Shown here piece after piece: positions 22,015 through 28,481 of a stretch of DNA of 30,677 nt (position 1 is its first letter; the number at the start of each line of letters is the position of its first letter). The DNA is from an uncultured Cytophagaceae bacterium. Lineage in GTDB: Bacteria > Bacteroidota > Bacteroidia > Cytophagales > Spirosomataceae. The position numbers were made by a program, and so were the translations under genes. The notes below the pieces were generated by a model. It did not search any database and was not told the DNA's origin. It saw nothing but the letters and a program-made list of their open reading frames with translations. The stretch spans positions 1 through 30,677 of the forward strand of contig CALLKB010000214.1 of the NCBI GenBank assembly GCA_938008575.1, read 5' to 3'.

Positions 22015-22805
22015 ATGCTTCTTTGGCGTACGGTTTCAAAAATAACTACTCCCGCCGCAACAGATACATTGAGTGAGCCTACTTGTCCGCTTTGAGGAAT
22101 AACAGCTAAATCATCGGATTTGCGAATTAATTCGTCGGAGATTCCATCTTCTTCTGATCCCATAATGATGGCAACAGGTCCGCTGTAATCAACTGCATAA
22201 ACTGAACTACGACCTTTCTCCGTACAAGCAACGACTTTTAATCCAGAGTTTTGTAGAAAATCGACGGTTTGCAATAAGCTATCTTCCCGACAAACCGGTA
22301 TGAAGTTCAAGGCGCCTGAAGAAGTTTTCATGGCATCGCCATTGATTTGTGCGGCTCCACGTGCTGGGATAACGATGGCATGGATTCCTGCACATTCAGC
22401 TGTACGGGCAATCGCACCAAAATTACGCACATCTGTGATGCGGTCTAGAATCAAAATGAAAGGAATTTCGCCTTTTTCGAACGTATCTGCAATGACATTT
22501 TCTAATTTGGCATAATGAATGGCTGAAACGAAAGCGATGGCTCCTTGGTGATTTTTACGCGTGATGCGATTCAATTTTTCCAAAGGAACTTTCTGTACTT
22601 GGATGCCCTTTTCACGTGCTAGGTCTAGGATTTCACTGTTTCCTAATTCGCGTTGAACCAATAAACGGTCGATTTCTTTTCCCGAACGAAGTGTTTCCAA
22701 TACGGATTGTACCCCAAAAACAAACTCTTTGTTTTCTGTTTTAGGACTAGTAAAATGTCTAAATGGGCGCTTAAATGGCTGTCTTGATTCGTTTTCTTCT
22801 GACAC
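22011..22805 (-). CDS. rlmB: RlmB-type 23S rRNA 2'-O-methyltransferase (SpoU/TrmH family)
   Basis: RlmB methylates G2251 (E. coli numbering) of 23S rRNA using S-adenosylmethionine. The 264-residue protein has an N-terminal substrate-binding domain (FVFGVQSVLETLRSGKEIDRL) and the knotted SPOUT domain with motif 1 VRNFGAIARTA (N128, R134), motif 2 IMGSEEDGIS (214-223) and motif 3 SLNVSVAAG (244-252). The start is GTG at 22803-22805; no in-frame ATG fits. The first 25 or so residues are a charged extension. It is 41 nt downstream of alkB on the same strand, but has its own promoter-like GACCTTCG at 22835-22828. Other TrmH-family rRNA methyltransferases are a less likely alternative. Confidence 0.9.
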   Translation of the reverse strand: MSEENESRQPFKRPFRHFTSPKTENKEFVFGVQSVLETLRSGKEIDRLLVQRELGNSEILDLAREKGIQVQKVPLEKLNRITRKNHQGAIAFVSAIHYAKLENVIADTFEKGEIPFILILDRITDVRNFGAIARTAECAGIHAIVIPARGAAQINGDAMKTSSGALNFIPVCREDSLLQTVDFLQNSGLKVVACTEKGRSSVYAVDYSGPVAIIMGSEEDGISDELIRKSDDLAVIPQSGQVGSLNVSVAAGVVIFETVRQRSI

Positions 22806-22846
22806 GTTGATTGCTGTAAATTTGACACGAAGGTCGGCATTTTTTT

Positions 22847-23449
22847 TTAAATCATTTGTCTGAATGTCAAATTAAGCCGAGGAACCTTGATTTTTTTTGA
22901 TTTTGGTAATTGGTGGATCCAATGAGTTTGGGTTGTTCCTTTCATAACGAGTAAACTTCCCGGTTCTAAAAGAAGGCTGATCTTCTCCTGTGTTTGCTTA
23001 TGTTTGAATTCGAATTTACGTGTGGCTCCTAAACTAATGGAAGCGATATGGCTATTGACTTGGATGGATTTCTCATCATCAGCATGCCAAGAAGCTCCAT
23101 CATCTCCATCGTGGTAGTAATTCAGTAAACATCCATTAAAGCTCGTTTTTAGTTTTTGTTCAATAGCTGTTTTGATGCTTAATAGGGTAGGCGTCCAGGA
23201 AAGTCCCACCTTCATTCGGCCCGAATAGGTATAGGATTTATTGTGATCTGCATACCAGGCCACTTTGCGTCGCGTTTGAATGACTTTGCCAAAAATGACC
23301 AGTTCATCGTGTTTCCAAGGGATTTCAGTAGTCAGTTGCGTTAAATAGGCCTGACTTTCAGAAGGATTGAAGAAGTTTGGATAATAATATACCTCACCAT
23401 CAAATGGCAACAGGTTTTCAGAACTTGAAACGGGAAACAAGGAAAGCAT
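22847..23449 (-). CDS. AlkB-family 2-oxoglutarate/Fe(II) dioxygenase
   Basis: AlkB-type enzymes reverse N1-methyladenine and N3-methylcytosine damage by oxidative demethylation. The 200-residue protein has the HxD iron ligands H122 and D124 (SWHADDE), distal ligand H179 in HWIHQLP, and 2-oxoglutarate-binding R191 in VPRLNLTFR. Residues 58-66 (IQTRRKVAW) and 104-113 (FNGCLLNYYH) fit the ALKBH2/3-like class common in Bacteroidota. Size is typical. It is divergent from the methyltransferase at 23507 and lies upstream of rlmB. No ada gene is nearby, so regulation by the adaptive response is not evident. Confidence 0.93.
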   Translation of the reverse strand: MLSLFPVSSSENLLPFDGEVYYYPNFFNPSESQAYLTQLTTEIPWKHDELVIFGKVIQTRRKVAWYADHNKSYTYSGRMKVGLSWTPTLLSIKTAIEQKLKTSFNGCLLNYYHDGDDGASWHADDEKSIQVNSHIASISLGATRKFEFKHKQTQEKISLLLEPGSLLVMKGTTQTHWIHQLPKSKKIKVPRLNLTFRQMI

Positions 23450-23481
23450 ATTTCAAATTACAGATTCTGCCTTAAAAATTT

Positions 23482-23489
23482 TACCTTTG
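23482..23489 (+). promoter_or_regulatory. -7 promoter box of the methyltransferase gene
   Basis: TACCTTTG is an exact match 17 nt before the ATG at 23507. The GTG formed by its last base and the next two opens a longer frame, but using it as a start would place translation inside the promoter. Confidence 0.6.
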
Positions 23490-23506
23490 TGTCAAATTTA
23501 ATCTGC

Positions 23507-24277
23507 ATGTACAAAACTACTGAAATTGCCTCATCTGAAATTCCTTCGGATAATCCGGTTCACCAACGATTATTGTTTCCTTACCAACATGTTAGCTCGT
23601 TAGTTGGCGGCAATGTGTTAGAAATAGGATGTGGTACAGGTCGTGGCGTGGCTGTTTTGGCGGATAAAGTAAGTGCCTATACAGGTGTAGATAAAAACAC
23701 GGAATTGATGCAAAGCTTGTCGGCGCAATATCCAGATTTCAAGTTTATTGATATGTTTTTGCCCCCTTTGCAGGATTTGCCTGATAATCACTTCGATTTT
23801 GTGATTACGTTTCAGGTGATTGAGCATATAGAGAACGATGCGTTTTTCTTGCAAGAAGCAGCTCGGGTATTAAAACCGGGTGGGAAATTATATTTGACAA
23901 CGGTGAACCGTGATTTTTCATTATCGCGTAATCCATGGCATGTGCGCGAGTATTTAGCGAATGAATTGGGGGATTTGATGAAGAAATACTTCTCAGAGGT
24001 GATTATGCAAGGTGTCCATGGCAATCAAAAAGTGATGGATTATTACGAAGCGAATAAGAAATCGGTGAAGAAAATCACGCGTTTTGATATTTTCAATTTA
24101 CAATATCGCTTGCCACGTACGTGGTTGCAGGTTCCTTATGATATCGCGAATCGCTTGAGTCGCTTATCGATTTCGAAATCGAGCAATGATTTGGTTAATT
24201 CCATTCAGGTAGATGATTATTTCTTGAGTGATAAGCCAGCTGAATCCTTGGACTTCTTTTATACAGGAATTAAGTAA
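23507..24277 (+). CDS. Class I SAM-dependent methyltransferase (Methyltransf_11 type)
   Basis: The 256-residue protein has SAM motif I NVLEIGCGTGRGVAV (36-50), the motif II acidic residue in YTGVDKN (58-64), and post-motif VIEHIEND followed by LKPGGKLYLTTVNRD (motif III). This is the UbiE/Coq5-like class I fold. The C-terminal third (VMDYYEANKKSVKKITRFDIFNL onward) matches no cofactor or lipid methyltransferase that I recognise, so substrate is unknown. The ATG at 23507 is preferred over GTG at 23489, which is part of the -7 box. Its stop overlaps the start of the O-methyltransferase by one base (TAATG), so the two are co-translated. Confidence 0.88.
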   Translation: MYKTTEIASSEIPSDNPVHQRLLFPYQHVSSLVGGNVLEIGCGTGRGVAVLADKVSAYTGVDKNTELMQSLSAQYPDFKFIDMFLPPLQDLPDNHFDFVITFQVIEHIENDAFFLQEAARVLKPGGKLYLTTVNRDFSLSRNPWHVREYLANELGDLMKKYFSEVIMQGVHGNQKVMDYYEANKKSVKKITRFDIFNLQYRLPRTWLQVPYDIANRLSRLSISKSSNDLVNSIQVDDYFLSDKPAESLDFFYTGIK

Positions 24278-24915
24278 TGGATTTCATCGACGAAGCCATC
24301 GAGGAGTATTCAAGACAATTTTCAGATAAACCCTCTGATTTATTGCAATCCTTGGATCGGGAGACGCATGCGCGCATTTTGCAGCCTCGAATGCTATCTG
24401 GTCATTTACAGGGACGGTATTTGTCTATGTTGGCCAAACTGATATCTCCGCAATTAATCGTTGAAATAGGTACTTATACGGGTTACTCAGCCCTTTGTTT
24501 AGCGGAGGGTTTGCAGCCCCATGGCCGATTGATTACGATTGATATTAATGAGGAGTTAGAAAGTTTCACTCGTTCCTTTTTTGAATGTTCAGATTATGCG
24601 AAGCAAATCGATTATCGGATTGCAGATGCGCAGCAAGAATTAGCCAATATTGATGGGCCTATCGACCTAGTTTTTATCGATGCGGATAAACGTAATTATG
24701 CCAAATATTTCGATTTAATCATTTCTAAAATGCGACCTGGTGGATTGATTTTAGTTGACAATGTGCTTTGGAGTGGCAAAATAGTTGATCCCAAGGCAAC
24801 TGATAAATCCACGAATGCTTTGCGTGATTTTAATCAAAAGTGTTTAGATGATACACGGGTAGAAAAAATGCTATTGCCTCTCCGTGATGGGCTTTACATG
24901 CTCCGGGTAATCTAA
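24277..24915 (+). CDS. O-methyltransferase (caffeoyl-CoA/catechol type, Methyltransf_3)
   Basis: The 212-residue protein has the SAM-binding VEIGTYTGYSALCLAEGL (62-79), and the metal-binding signatures FIDADKRNY (D135) and LVDNVLWSGKI (D161, N162), marking the Mg2+-dependent catechol or caffeoyl-CoA O-methyltransferase-like family. Bacterial members methylate small phenolics or hydroxylated tRNA (TrmR in Bacillus makes 5-methoxyuridine at wobble position 34). A TrmR-like role is plausible but not proven. It overlaps the preceding methyltransferase gene by one base and ends interlocked with the stop of the convergent LysM gene. Confidence 0.9.
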   Translation: MDFIDEAIEEYSRQFSDKPSDLLQSLDRETHARILQPRMLSGHLQGRYLSMLAKLISPQLIVEIGTYTGYSALCLAEGLQPHGRLITIDINEELESFTRSFFECSDYAKQIDYRIADAQQELANIDGPIDLVFIDADKRNYAKYFDLIISKMRPGGLILVDNVLWSGKIVDPKATDKSTNALRDFNQKCLDDTRVEKMLLPLRDGLYMLRVI

Positions 24916-26447
24916 GGTTTCAATTTGATTTTTTGGCCTACTCGAATACTTGGGTTTTTACCCAAATTATTCCATTTGATTAGGTCTTCAATGCTGACTT
25001 GGTAAATTTTTGAAATCTTAAACAAGGTATCGCCAGCTTCTACTTCATGAATATAGAAAACGGTACCCGTAGGTTGTTTCGCTACTTCAGGTGCGATAAT
25101 CGGCGATTCTTTTATAGGATTAACCTGCGTTTGCTCCATGATTTTGGTTTCTTCCTTTGCATCTGATTTGATCACGATTTCGCGTGATTCCGCTGGAGCG
25201 ATGTAAAAGGATTTTTCAGAATCAACGGATGAGATCTTGCGAACTTCTTCTACTTCTACTTTGAAATCTTGTGCAGGTGCTTCTTGAGCTTTTTTGACGG
25301 GTTCTTCTTTGGCACTTTTTTCATCTAGTTTTTGCGCGATGATTTCAAGCATGGGTACCCGACGGTTGACCTTGATTTTTTGTCCGATCGTAATCATGCT
25401 AGACAAATTCATATCATTTAAACGAAGCAAGTCGGCTAATTTCATTTCATAGCGCGCGGCGATATTGCTTAAATTGTCACCTGAAACAACGGTATGCGTC
25501 CTAATTTCAAATTGATCGCTGAGAATCTGTTTGTTTTGTGTTTTTACCTTTTTGGTAGGAACATACAATTTCGTTGAATCGACAGAAGCGGTAAAAATAG
25601 GCTCTTCTTGCTTGACTTCTTCGGAATTGAAAACCTTTAGATTCGATGGGTGATAGAGCGTATAACTCTTATCCGTGGGAATCCAATCTTTTAATATCCA
25701 GGCATTGTAGCGCTTTAAATCATCGTAACTGATTTTCAATTCATCTGATAATTCGTAGAGGTTTTTGCCTTTGGTGTCTACATGTGTAATCAAATTTGTG
25801 CTGTCATTTAGGACAGGTAGGCTAGCCATTTGTTCAGCCCAAAACTCTTTGTAAGCTAAAAAACGCAAGACGTACCAATCGGTCGATGAATCAACCTCTA
25901 TCTCTGTTTTTCCTGCCCAATTGCTTGCATAAGGTAGTTTTTTGATTGTTCCAAGGCCAACACGATAAGAGAGTAATGTGCTAACCCAGTTGTTTAAAAC
26001 TCCATTATTGCGTGTAAAGTAATTGACGGCTCCTTTGGTTGCCTCGATGATATGTCGGCGCTCATCAATGTCTTGATCCACCTTTAATCCCACATCCTTT
26101 GCTGTTTCTAATTTAAATTGCCAATATCCTACTGCATTCGATGTGGAGATGGCATTTGGGTTCAAAGAACTTTCTTGAACGCATAAAAATTTGAATTCTG
26201 GCGGGATATTTCCTTGCGTTAAAATGGGTTCAATGACAGGGAAATAGAGGCGCATCTTGTCGACAAGCGAAGCGACGTATTTTTTATTGGCCCCCAACAT
26301 GGCAAATTCCTTTTCAAAAATGGGTTTTGCAGAAGGGTGAATGGATACACGGACATTCCCGATGGAAATGGTGTCCGGAATCGCATGGTTAGCCCAAAGA
26401 TTTCCAACAGATAAAAGAAGCAGTATGAGTAGGAAGGATTTTTTCAA
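24912..26447 (-). CDS. Lytic transglycosylase with two LysM domains (MltD-like)
   Basis: The 511-residue exported protein has a signal peptide (MKKSFLLILLLLSVGNLWA). Next comes a lytic transglycosylase (SLT) domain of about residues 55-200 with catalytic Glu E92 (VQESSLNPNAIS) and the supporting YWQFKLETA segment. A spacer follows, then LysM 1 at about 318-362 (HTVVSGDNLSNIAARY) and LysM 2 at about 466-509 (HEVEAGDTLFKISKIY). It should cleave peptidoglycan glycan strands in the periplasm, with LysM binding GlcNAc. The start codon is TTG (26447-26445); an in-frame stop lies upstream with no ATG between, and the signal peptide begins right there. The linker (about 370-460) is rich in Glu, Lys and Pro. 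Confidence 0.92.
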   Translation of the reverse strand: MKKSFLLILLLLSVGNLWANHAIPDTISIGNVRVSIHPSAKPIFEKEFAMLGANKKYVASLVDKMRLYFPVIEPILTQGNIPPEFKFLCVQESSLNPNAISTSNAVGYWQFKLETAKDVGLKVDQDIDERRHIIEATKGAVNYFTRNNGVLNNWVSTLLSYRVGLGTIKKLPYASNWAGKTEIEVDSSTDWYVLRFLAYKEFWAEQMASLPVLNDSTNLITHVDTKGKNLYELSDELKISYDDLKRYNAWILKDWIPTDKSYTLYHPSNLKVFNSEEVKQEEPIFTASVDSTKLYVPTKKVKTQNKQILSDQFEIRTHTVVSGDNLSNIAARYEMKLADLLRLNDMNLSSMITIGQKIKVNRRVPMLEIIAQKLDEKSAKEEPVKKAQEAPAQDFKVEVEEVRKISSVDSEKSFYIAPAESREIVIKSDAKEETKIMEQTQVNPIKESPIIAPEVAKQPTGTVFYIHEVEAGDTLFKISKIYQVSIEDLIKWNNLGKNPSIRVGQKIKLKP

Positions 26448-26517
26448 GCGGGCTTTTTTATTGATGCAATTGTAAAATTACCAAAATATTTGATTTAACG
26501 GAAGCCCTTGCTTTTTA

Positions 26518-26547
26518 TTGCGCATCGTGGAATTAGCTTTACCTTTG
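26518..26547 (+). promoter_or_regulatory. Promoter of the DUF3109-ATL operon
   Basis: TTG at 26518-26520, 19-nt spacer, then TACCTTTG (26540-26547); the ATG follows 17 nt later. A complete match to the Bacteroidota promoter form. Confidence 0.75.
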
Positions 26548-26564
26548 TGTAAATTTTGAATTCT

Positions 26565-27137
26565 ATGATATTAATTGACGATACAGTTATCAGTGAAGAT
26601 GTGGCAGATGAGTATTTTGTCTGTGATTTGACTAAATGCAAAGGAGCTTGTTGTGTGGAAGGGGATTTGGGAGCACCTTTGGAGCAAGATGAATTAGCCA
26701 TTTTGGATCGAATTCAAGATGAAATCAAACCATTTTTGTCGGAAGATGGCTTATCGGAGTTAGCGAAGCAAGGTAATTATATTTTAGAGCCCGATGGGGA
26801 TTATTCTACGCCAATTATCGCGGGGCGTGAATGTGTATATGCGATTTACGATGATAAAGGCTATTTGAAATGTGGGATTGAGCAGGCGTATTTTGCCTGT
26901 AAAACCGATTTTCGTAAGCCAATTTCTTGCCATTTATATCCGATCCGAATTCAAAAATTAGCTGAATACCAGGCGATTAATTATGAGCGTTGGACTATTT
27001 GTTCTGATGCATGTTCGCATGGAAAGGAATTAGGCGTGCCTGTCTATAAGTTTTTGAAGGATCCATTGATTCGTAAATTCGGGACAAAATGGTATGCGGA
27101 ATTGGAGCGTGAGATTGAAGAACGCCAATTAGACTAA
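26565..27137 (+). CDS. DUF3109-family cysteine-rich protein
   Basis: The 190-residue cytoplasmic protein is rich in cysteine: C20, C25, C29 and C30 in CDLTKCKGACC, then RECVYAI, LKCGIE, FACK, PISCHLYPIR and WTICSDAC. The pattern suggests a bound metal (zinc or an Fe-S cluster) and matches the DUF3109 family, widespread in Bacteroidota and distantly like the YkgJ (CxxxCxxCC) metal-binding proteins. Function is unknown. I use the ATG at 26565; the in-frame TTG at 26556 is less likely because it would shorten the leader to about 8 nt. It is co-translated with the alkyltransferase-like gene (TAATG overlap). Confidence 0.88.
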   Translation: MILIDDTVISEDVADEYFVCDLTKCKGACCVEGDLGAPLEQDELAILDRIQDEIKPFLSEDGLSELAKQGNYILEPDGDYSTPIIAGRECVYAIYDDKGYLKCGIEQAYFACKTDFRKPISCHLYPIRIQKLAEYQAINYERWTICSDACSHGKELGVPVYKFLKDPLIRKFGTKWYAELEREIEERQLD

Positions 27138-27466
27138 TGTCTACTTCAACTAATTCTTTTGATTTAATTTATCAGGTGGTTCGCGAGATTCCTGTGGGCC
27201 GAGTAACAACCTATGGAGCGATAGCTGCTTATTTAGGAATGAAAGGCGGAGCTCGCATGGTAGGTTGGGCGATGAATGCATCGCATACGCTCGCGGACAT
27301 CCCTGCACATCGAGTGGTTAATCGGAATGGAGTATTAACAGGAAAGAATTTCTTTGGGGGCGATCGGATGCAGGAATTGCTGGCTTCCGAAGGAATTCGC
27401 GTTCAAGATGATCAAATCCTTGAATTTAAATCCCATTTCTGGGACCCTGCCATCGAATTACTATAA
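27137..27466 (+). CDS. Alkyltransferase-like protein (ATL), MGMT family without the reactive cysteine
   Basis: The 109-residue protein is the DNA-binding domain of O6-alkylguanine-DNA alkyltransferases: PVGRVTTYGAIA (19-30), the Arg finger R40 in GGARMVGWAMN, and the active-site loop as PAHRV (56-60). The Cys of PCHRV is Ala57, so it cannot accept alkyl groups. Such ATLs bind O6-alkylguanine and hand it to nucleotide excision repair; some have Trp and others Ala at this position. Y26 matches the Tyr that rotates the phosphate. It overlaps the DUF3109 gene by one base and interlocks with the mtgA stop at 27461-27466. Confidence 0.93.
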   Translation: MSTSTNSFDLIYQVVREIPVGRVTTYGAIAAYLGMKGGARMVGWAMNASHTLADIPAHRVVNRNGVLTGKNFFGGDRMQELLASEGIRVQDDQILEFKSHFWDPAIELL

Positions 27467-28240
27467 GTTTCTTAGGAATTTTTTACCACCCAAAGCACTC
27501 ATTTGACGTTTAATGAAAGATGTGCGTTTGCTGACATAACCCGAAGGGTTTTTAATTGAAAAGCGAATGGGGTTTGGAAGACATGCGGCAATGCGGGCAG
27601 CTTCGGTGGTACTGACTTCTGCGGAGGTGTGGCCGTAATATCGCCGACAAGCCTCTTCCACGCCAAAGGTCATTTTTCCTGTTTCAGCGACATTTAAGTA
27701 GACCTCTATGATGCGTTCTTTTCCCCAGATAAACTCAATTAATACGGTAAAATAGGCTTCTAAAGCTTTTCTAAAATAAGAGCGACCCTGCCAAAGAAAT
27801 ACGTTTTTAGCAACTTGTTGGGATATCGTACTCGCCCCTTTAATTCGTTTCCCTTTTTGGTTTTTGATTAAAGCGGTACCCATTGCTTCAAAATCAAAAC
27901 CGTGGTGTTCTGGGAATAATTGATCTTCGGAAGCGATGACGGCTAATGGACAATTCCGGTCGATTTCCTCGTATGAAGTCCACTGGCTATGAATTTTGCT
28001 CGGTTCGCCATCCATAAGTGCATCGATTTTGCGCGATGCCATCGTAGGAGTGAAATATACGGGAACAAATTTGAAAAGGACAACGGCCACGATGGTACTG
28101 ATCCAAATGTATAAGATTAGTCGGCCTATTTTTTTAAAGAAGGAAGATGTACCTTTTTTAGGGGCTCTATTTAAACGGTCGAACTTGTTGCCACGAGGGG
28201 TGGAGCGGGAAGTGTTGTTTAAGTCGACGCGTTTGGCCAT
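27461..28240 (-). CDS. mtgA: Monofunctional peptidoglycan glycosyltransferase (GT51)
   Basis: MtgA polymerises lipid II into glycan strands. The 259-residue protein has a basic cytoplasmic tail (1-38), one transmembrane anchor (about 39-60), and the GT51 domain with catalytic E105 in IASEDQLFPEHHGFD, the GASTISQQVAKN motif (135-146), the EFIWGKERIIEVYLN motif (169-183) and AARIAACLPNP. There is no transpeptidase domain, so it is the monofunctional form. Promoter box TATTTTTG lies on the minus strand at 28275-28268, 27 nt before the ATG. Confidence 0.95.
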   Translation of the reverse strand: MAKRVDLNNTSRSTPRGNKFDRLNRAPKKGTSSFFKKIGRLILYIWISTIVAVVLFKFVPVYFTPTMASRKIDALMDGEPSKIHSQWTSYEEIDRNCPLAVIASEDQLFPEHHGFDFEAMGTALIKNQKGKRIKGASTISQQVAKNVFLWQGRSYFRKALEAYFTVLIEFIWGKERIIEVYLNVAETGKMTFGVEEACRRYYGHTSAEVSTTEAARIAACLPNPIRFSIKNPSGYVSKRTSFIKRQMSALGGKKFLRNL

Positions 28241-28267
28241 TTGATAAATTCTGTCTTGTTATGAAGG

Positions 28268-28275
28268 CAAAAATA
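28268..28275 (-). promoter_or_regulatory. -7 promoter box of mtgA
   Basis: The minus strand reads TATTTTTG, an exact TAnnTTTG match, 27 nt before the mtgA start. No TTG at the usual upstream distance. Confidence 0.55.
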
Positions 28276-28333
28276 CAAAAAATGAGCTAAGATAGAAGTG
28301 ATTGGATGTATAGACCTTATGATCGTTTTAATT

Positions 28334-28353
28334 CCCCAGACTGAAGTCTGGGG
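28334..28353. repeat. REP-like palindrome, unit 1
   Basis: CCCCAGACTGAAGTCTGGGG: 9-bp perfect arms around a 2-bp centre, followed by TTATAAACC. First of three related units with centres 32 and 38 bp apart. Confidence 0.85.
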
Positions 28354-28365
28354 TTATAAACCGTG

Positions 28366-28385
28366 CCATAGGCTGAAGTCTGGGG
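28366..28385. repeat. REP-like palindrome, unit 2 (degenerate left arm)
   Basis: CCATAGGCTGAAGTCTGGGG: the right half, CTGAAGTCTGGGGTTA (28373-28388), is identical to unit 1. The left arm is changed at three positions but still pairs as RNA through two G-U pairs and one mismatch. Confidence 0.75.
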
Positions 28386-28403
28386 TTAATACGTGTTATA
28401 TAG

Positions 28404-28423
28404 CCTCAGACTTTAGTCTGAGG
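28404..28423. repeat. REP-like palindrome, unit 3
   Basis: CCTCAGACTTTAGTCTGAGG: 9-bp perfect arms around a TT centre. It differs from unit 1 by a matched pair of changes in the arms (C-G to T-A) and by the centre, so pairing is preserved. Confidence 0.8.
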
Positions 28424-28448
28424 AGTTGACGAATGAAATTCGCCTCAA

Positions 28449-28479
28449 GCTTTGGCAATCCTGAAAGGTTTGCCAAAGC
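28449..28479. terminator. Long hairpin downstream of hemW
   Basis: A 10-bp stem (28449-28458 with 28470-28479; GCTTTGGCAA), one T-T mismatch and 3 more pairs, closing on GAA. It lies just after the hemW stop on the minus strand. The U run is lacking, so termination is uncertain; it may protect the mRNA end. Short direct repeats ATTCGCC flank it (28438-28444 and 28484-28490). Confidence 0.5.
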
Positions 28480-28481
28480 GT

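Noticed and set aside
23489..23506. GTG start for the methyltransferase
   Set aside because: The GTG is formed by the end of the -7 box TACCTTTG, so the transcript would begin after it.
28241..28481. CRISPR-like array, because of three regular repeats
   Set aside because: The units are self-complementary, only 20 bp, imperfect, and unevenly spaced with 12-18 bp between them; no cas genes. They fit REP-type palindromes better.
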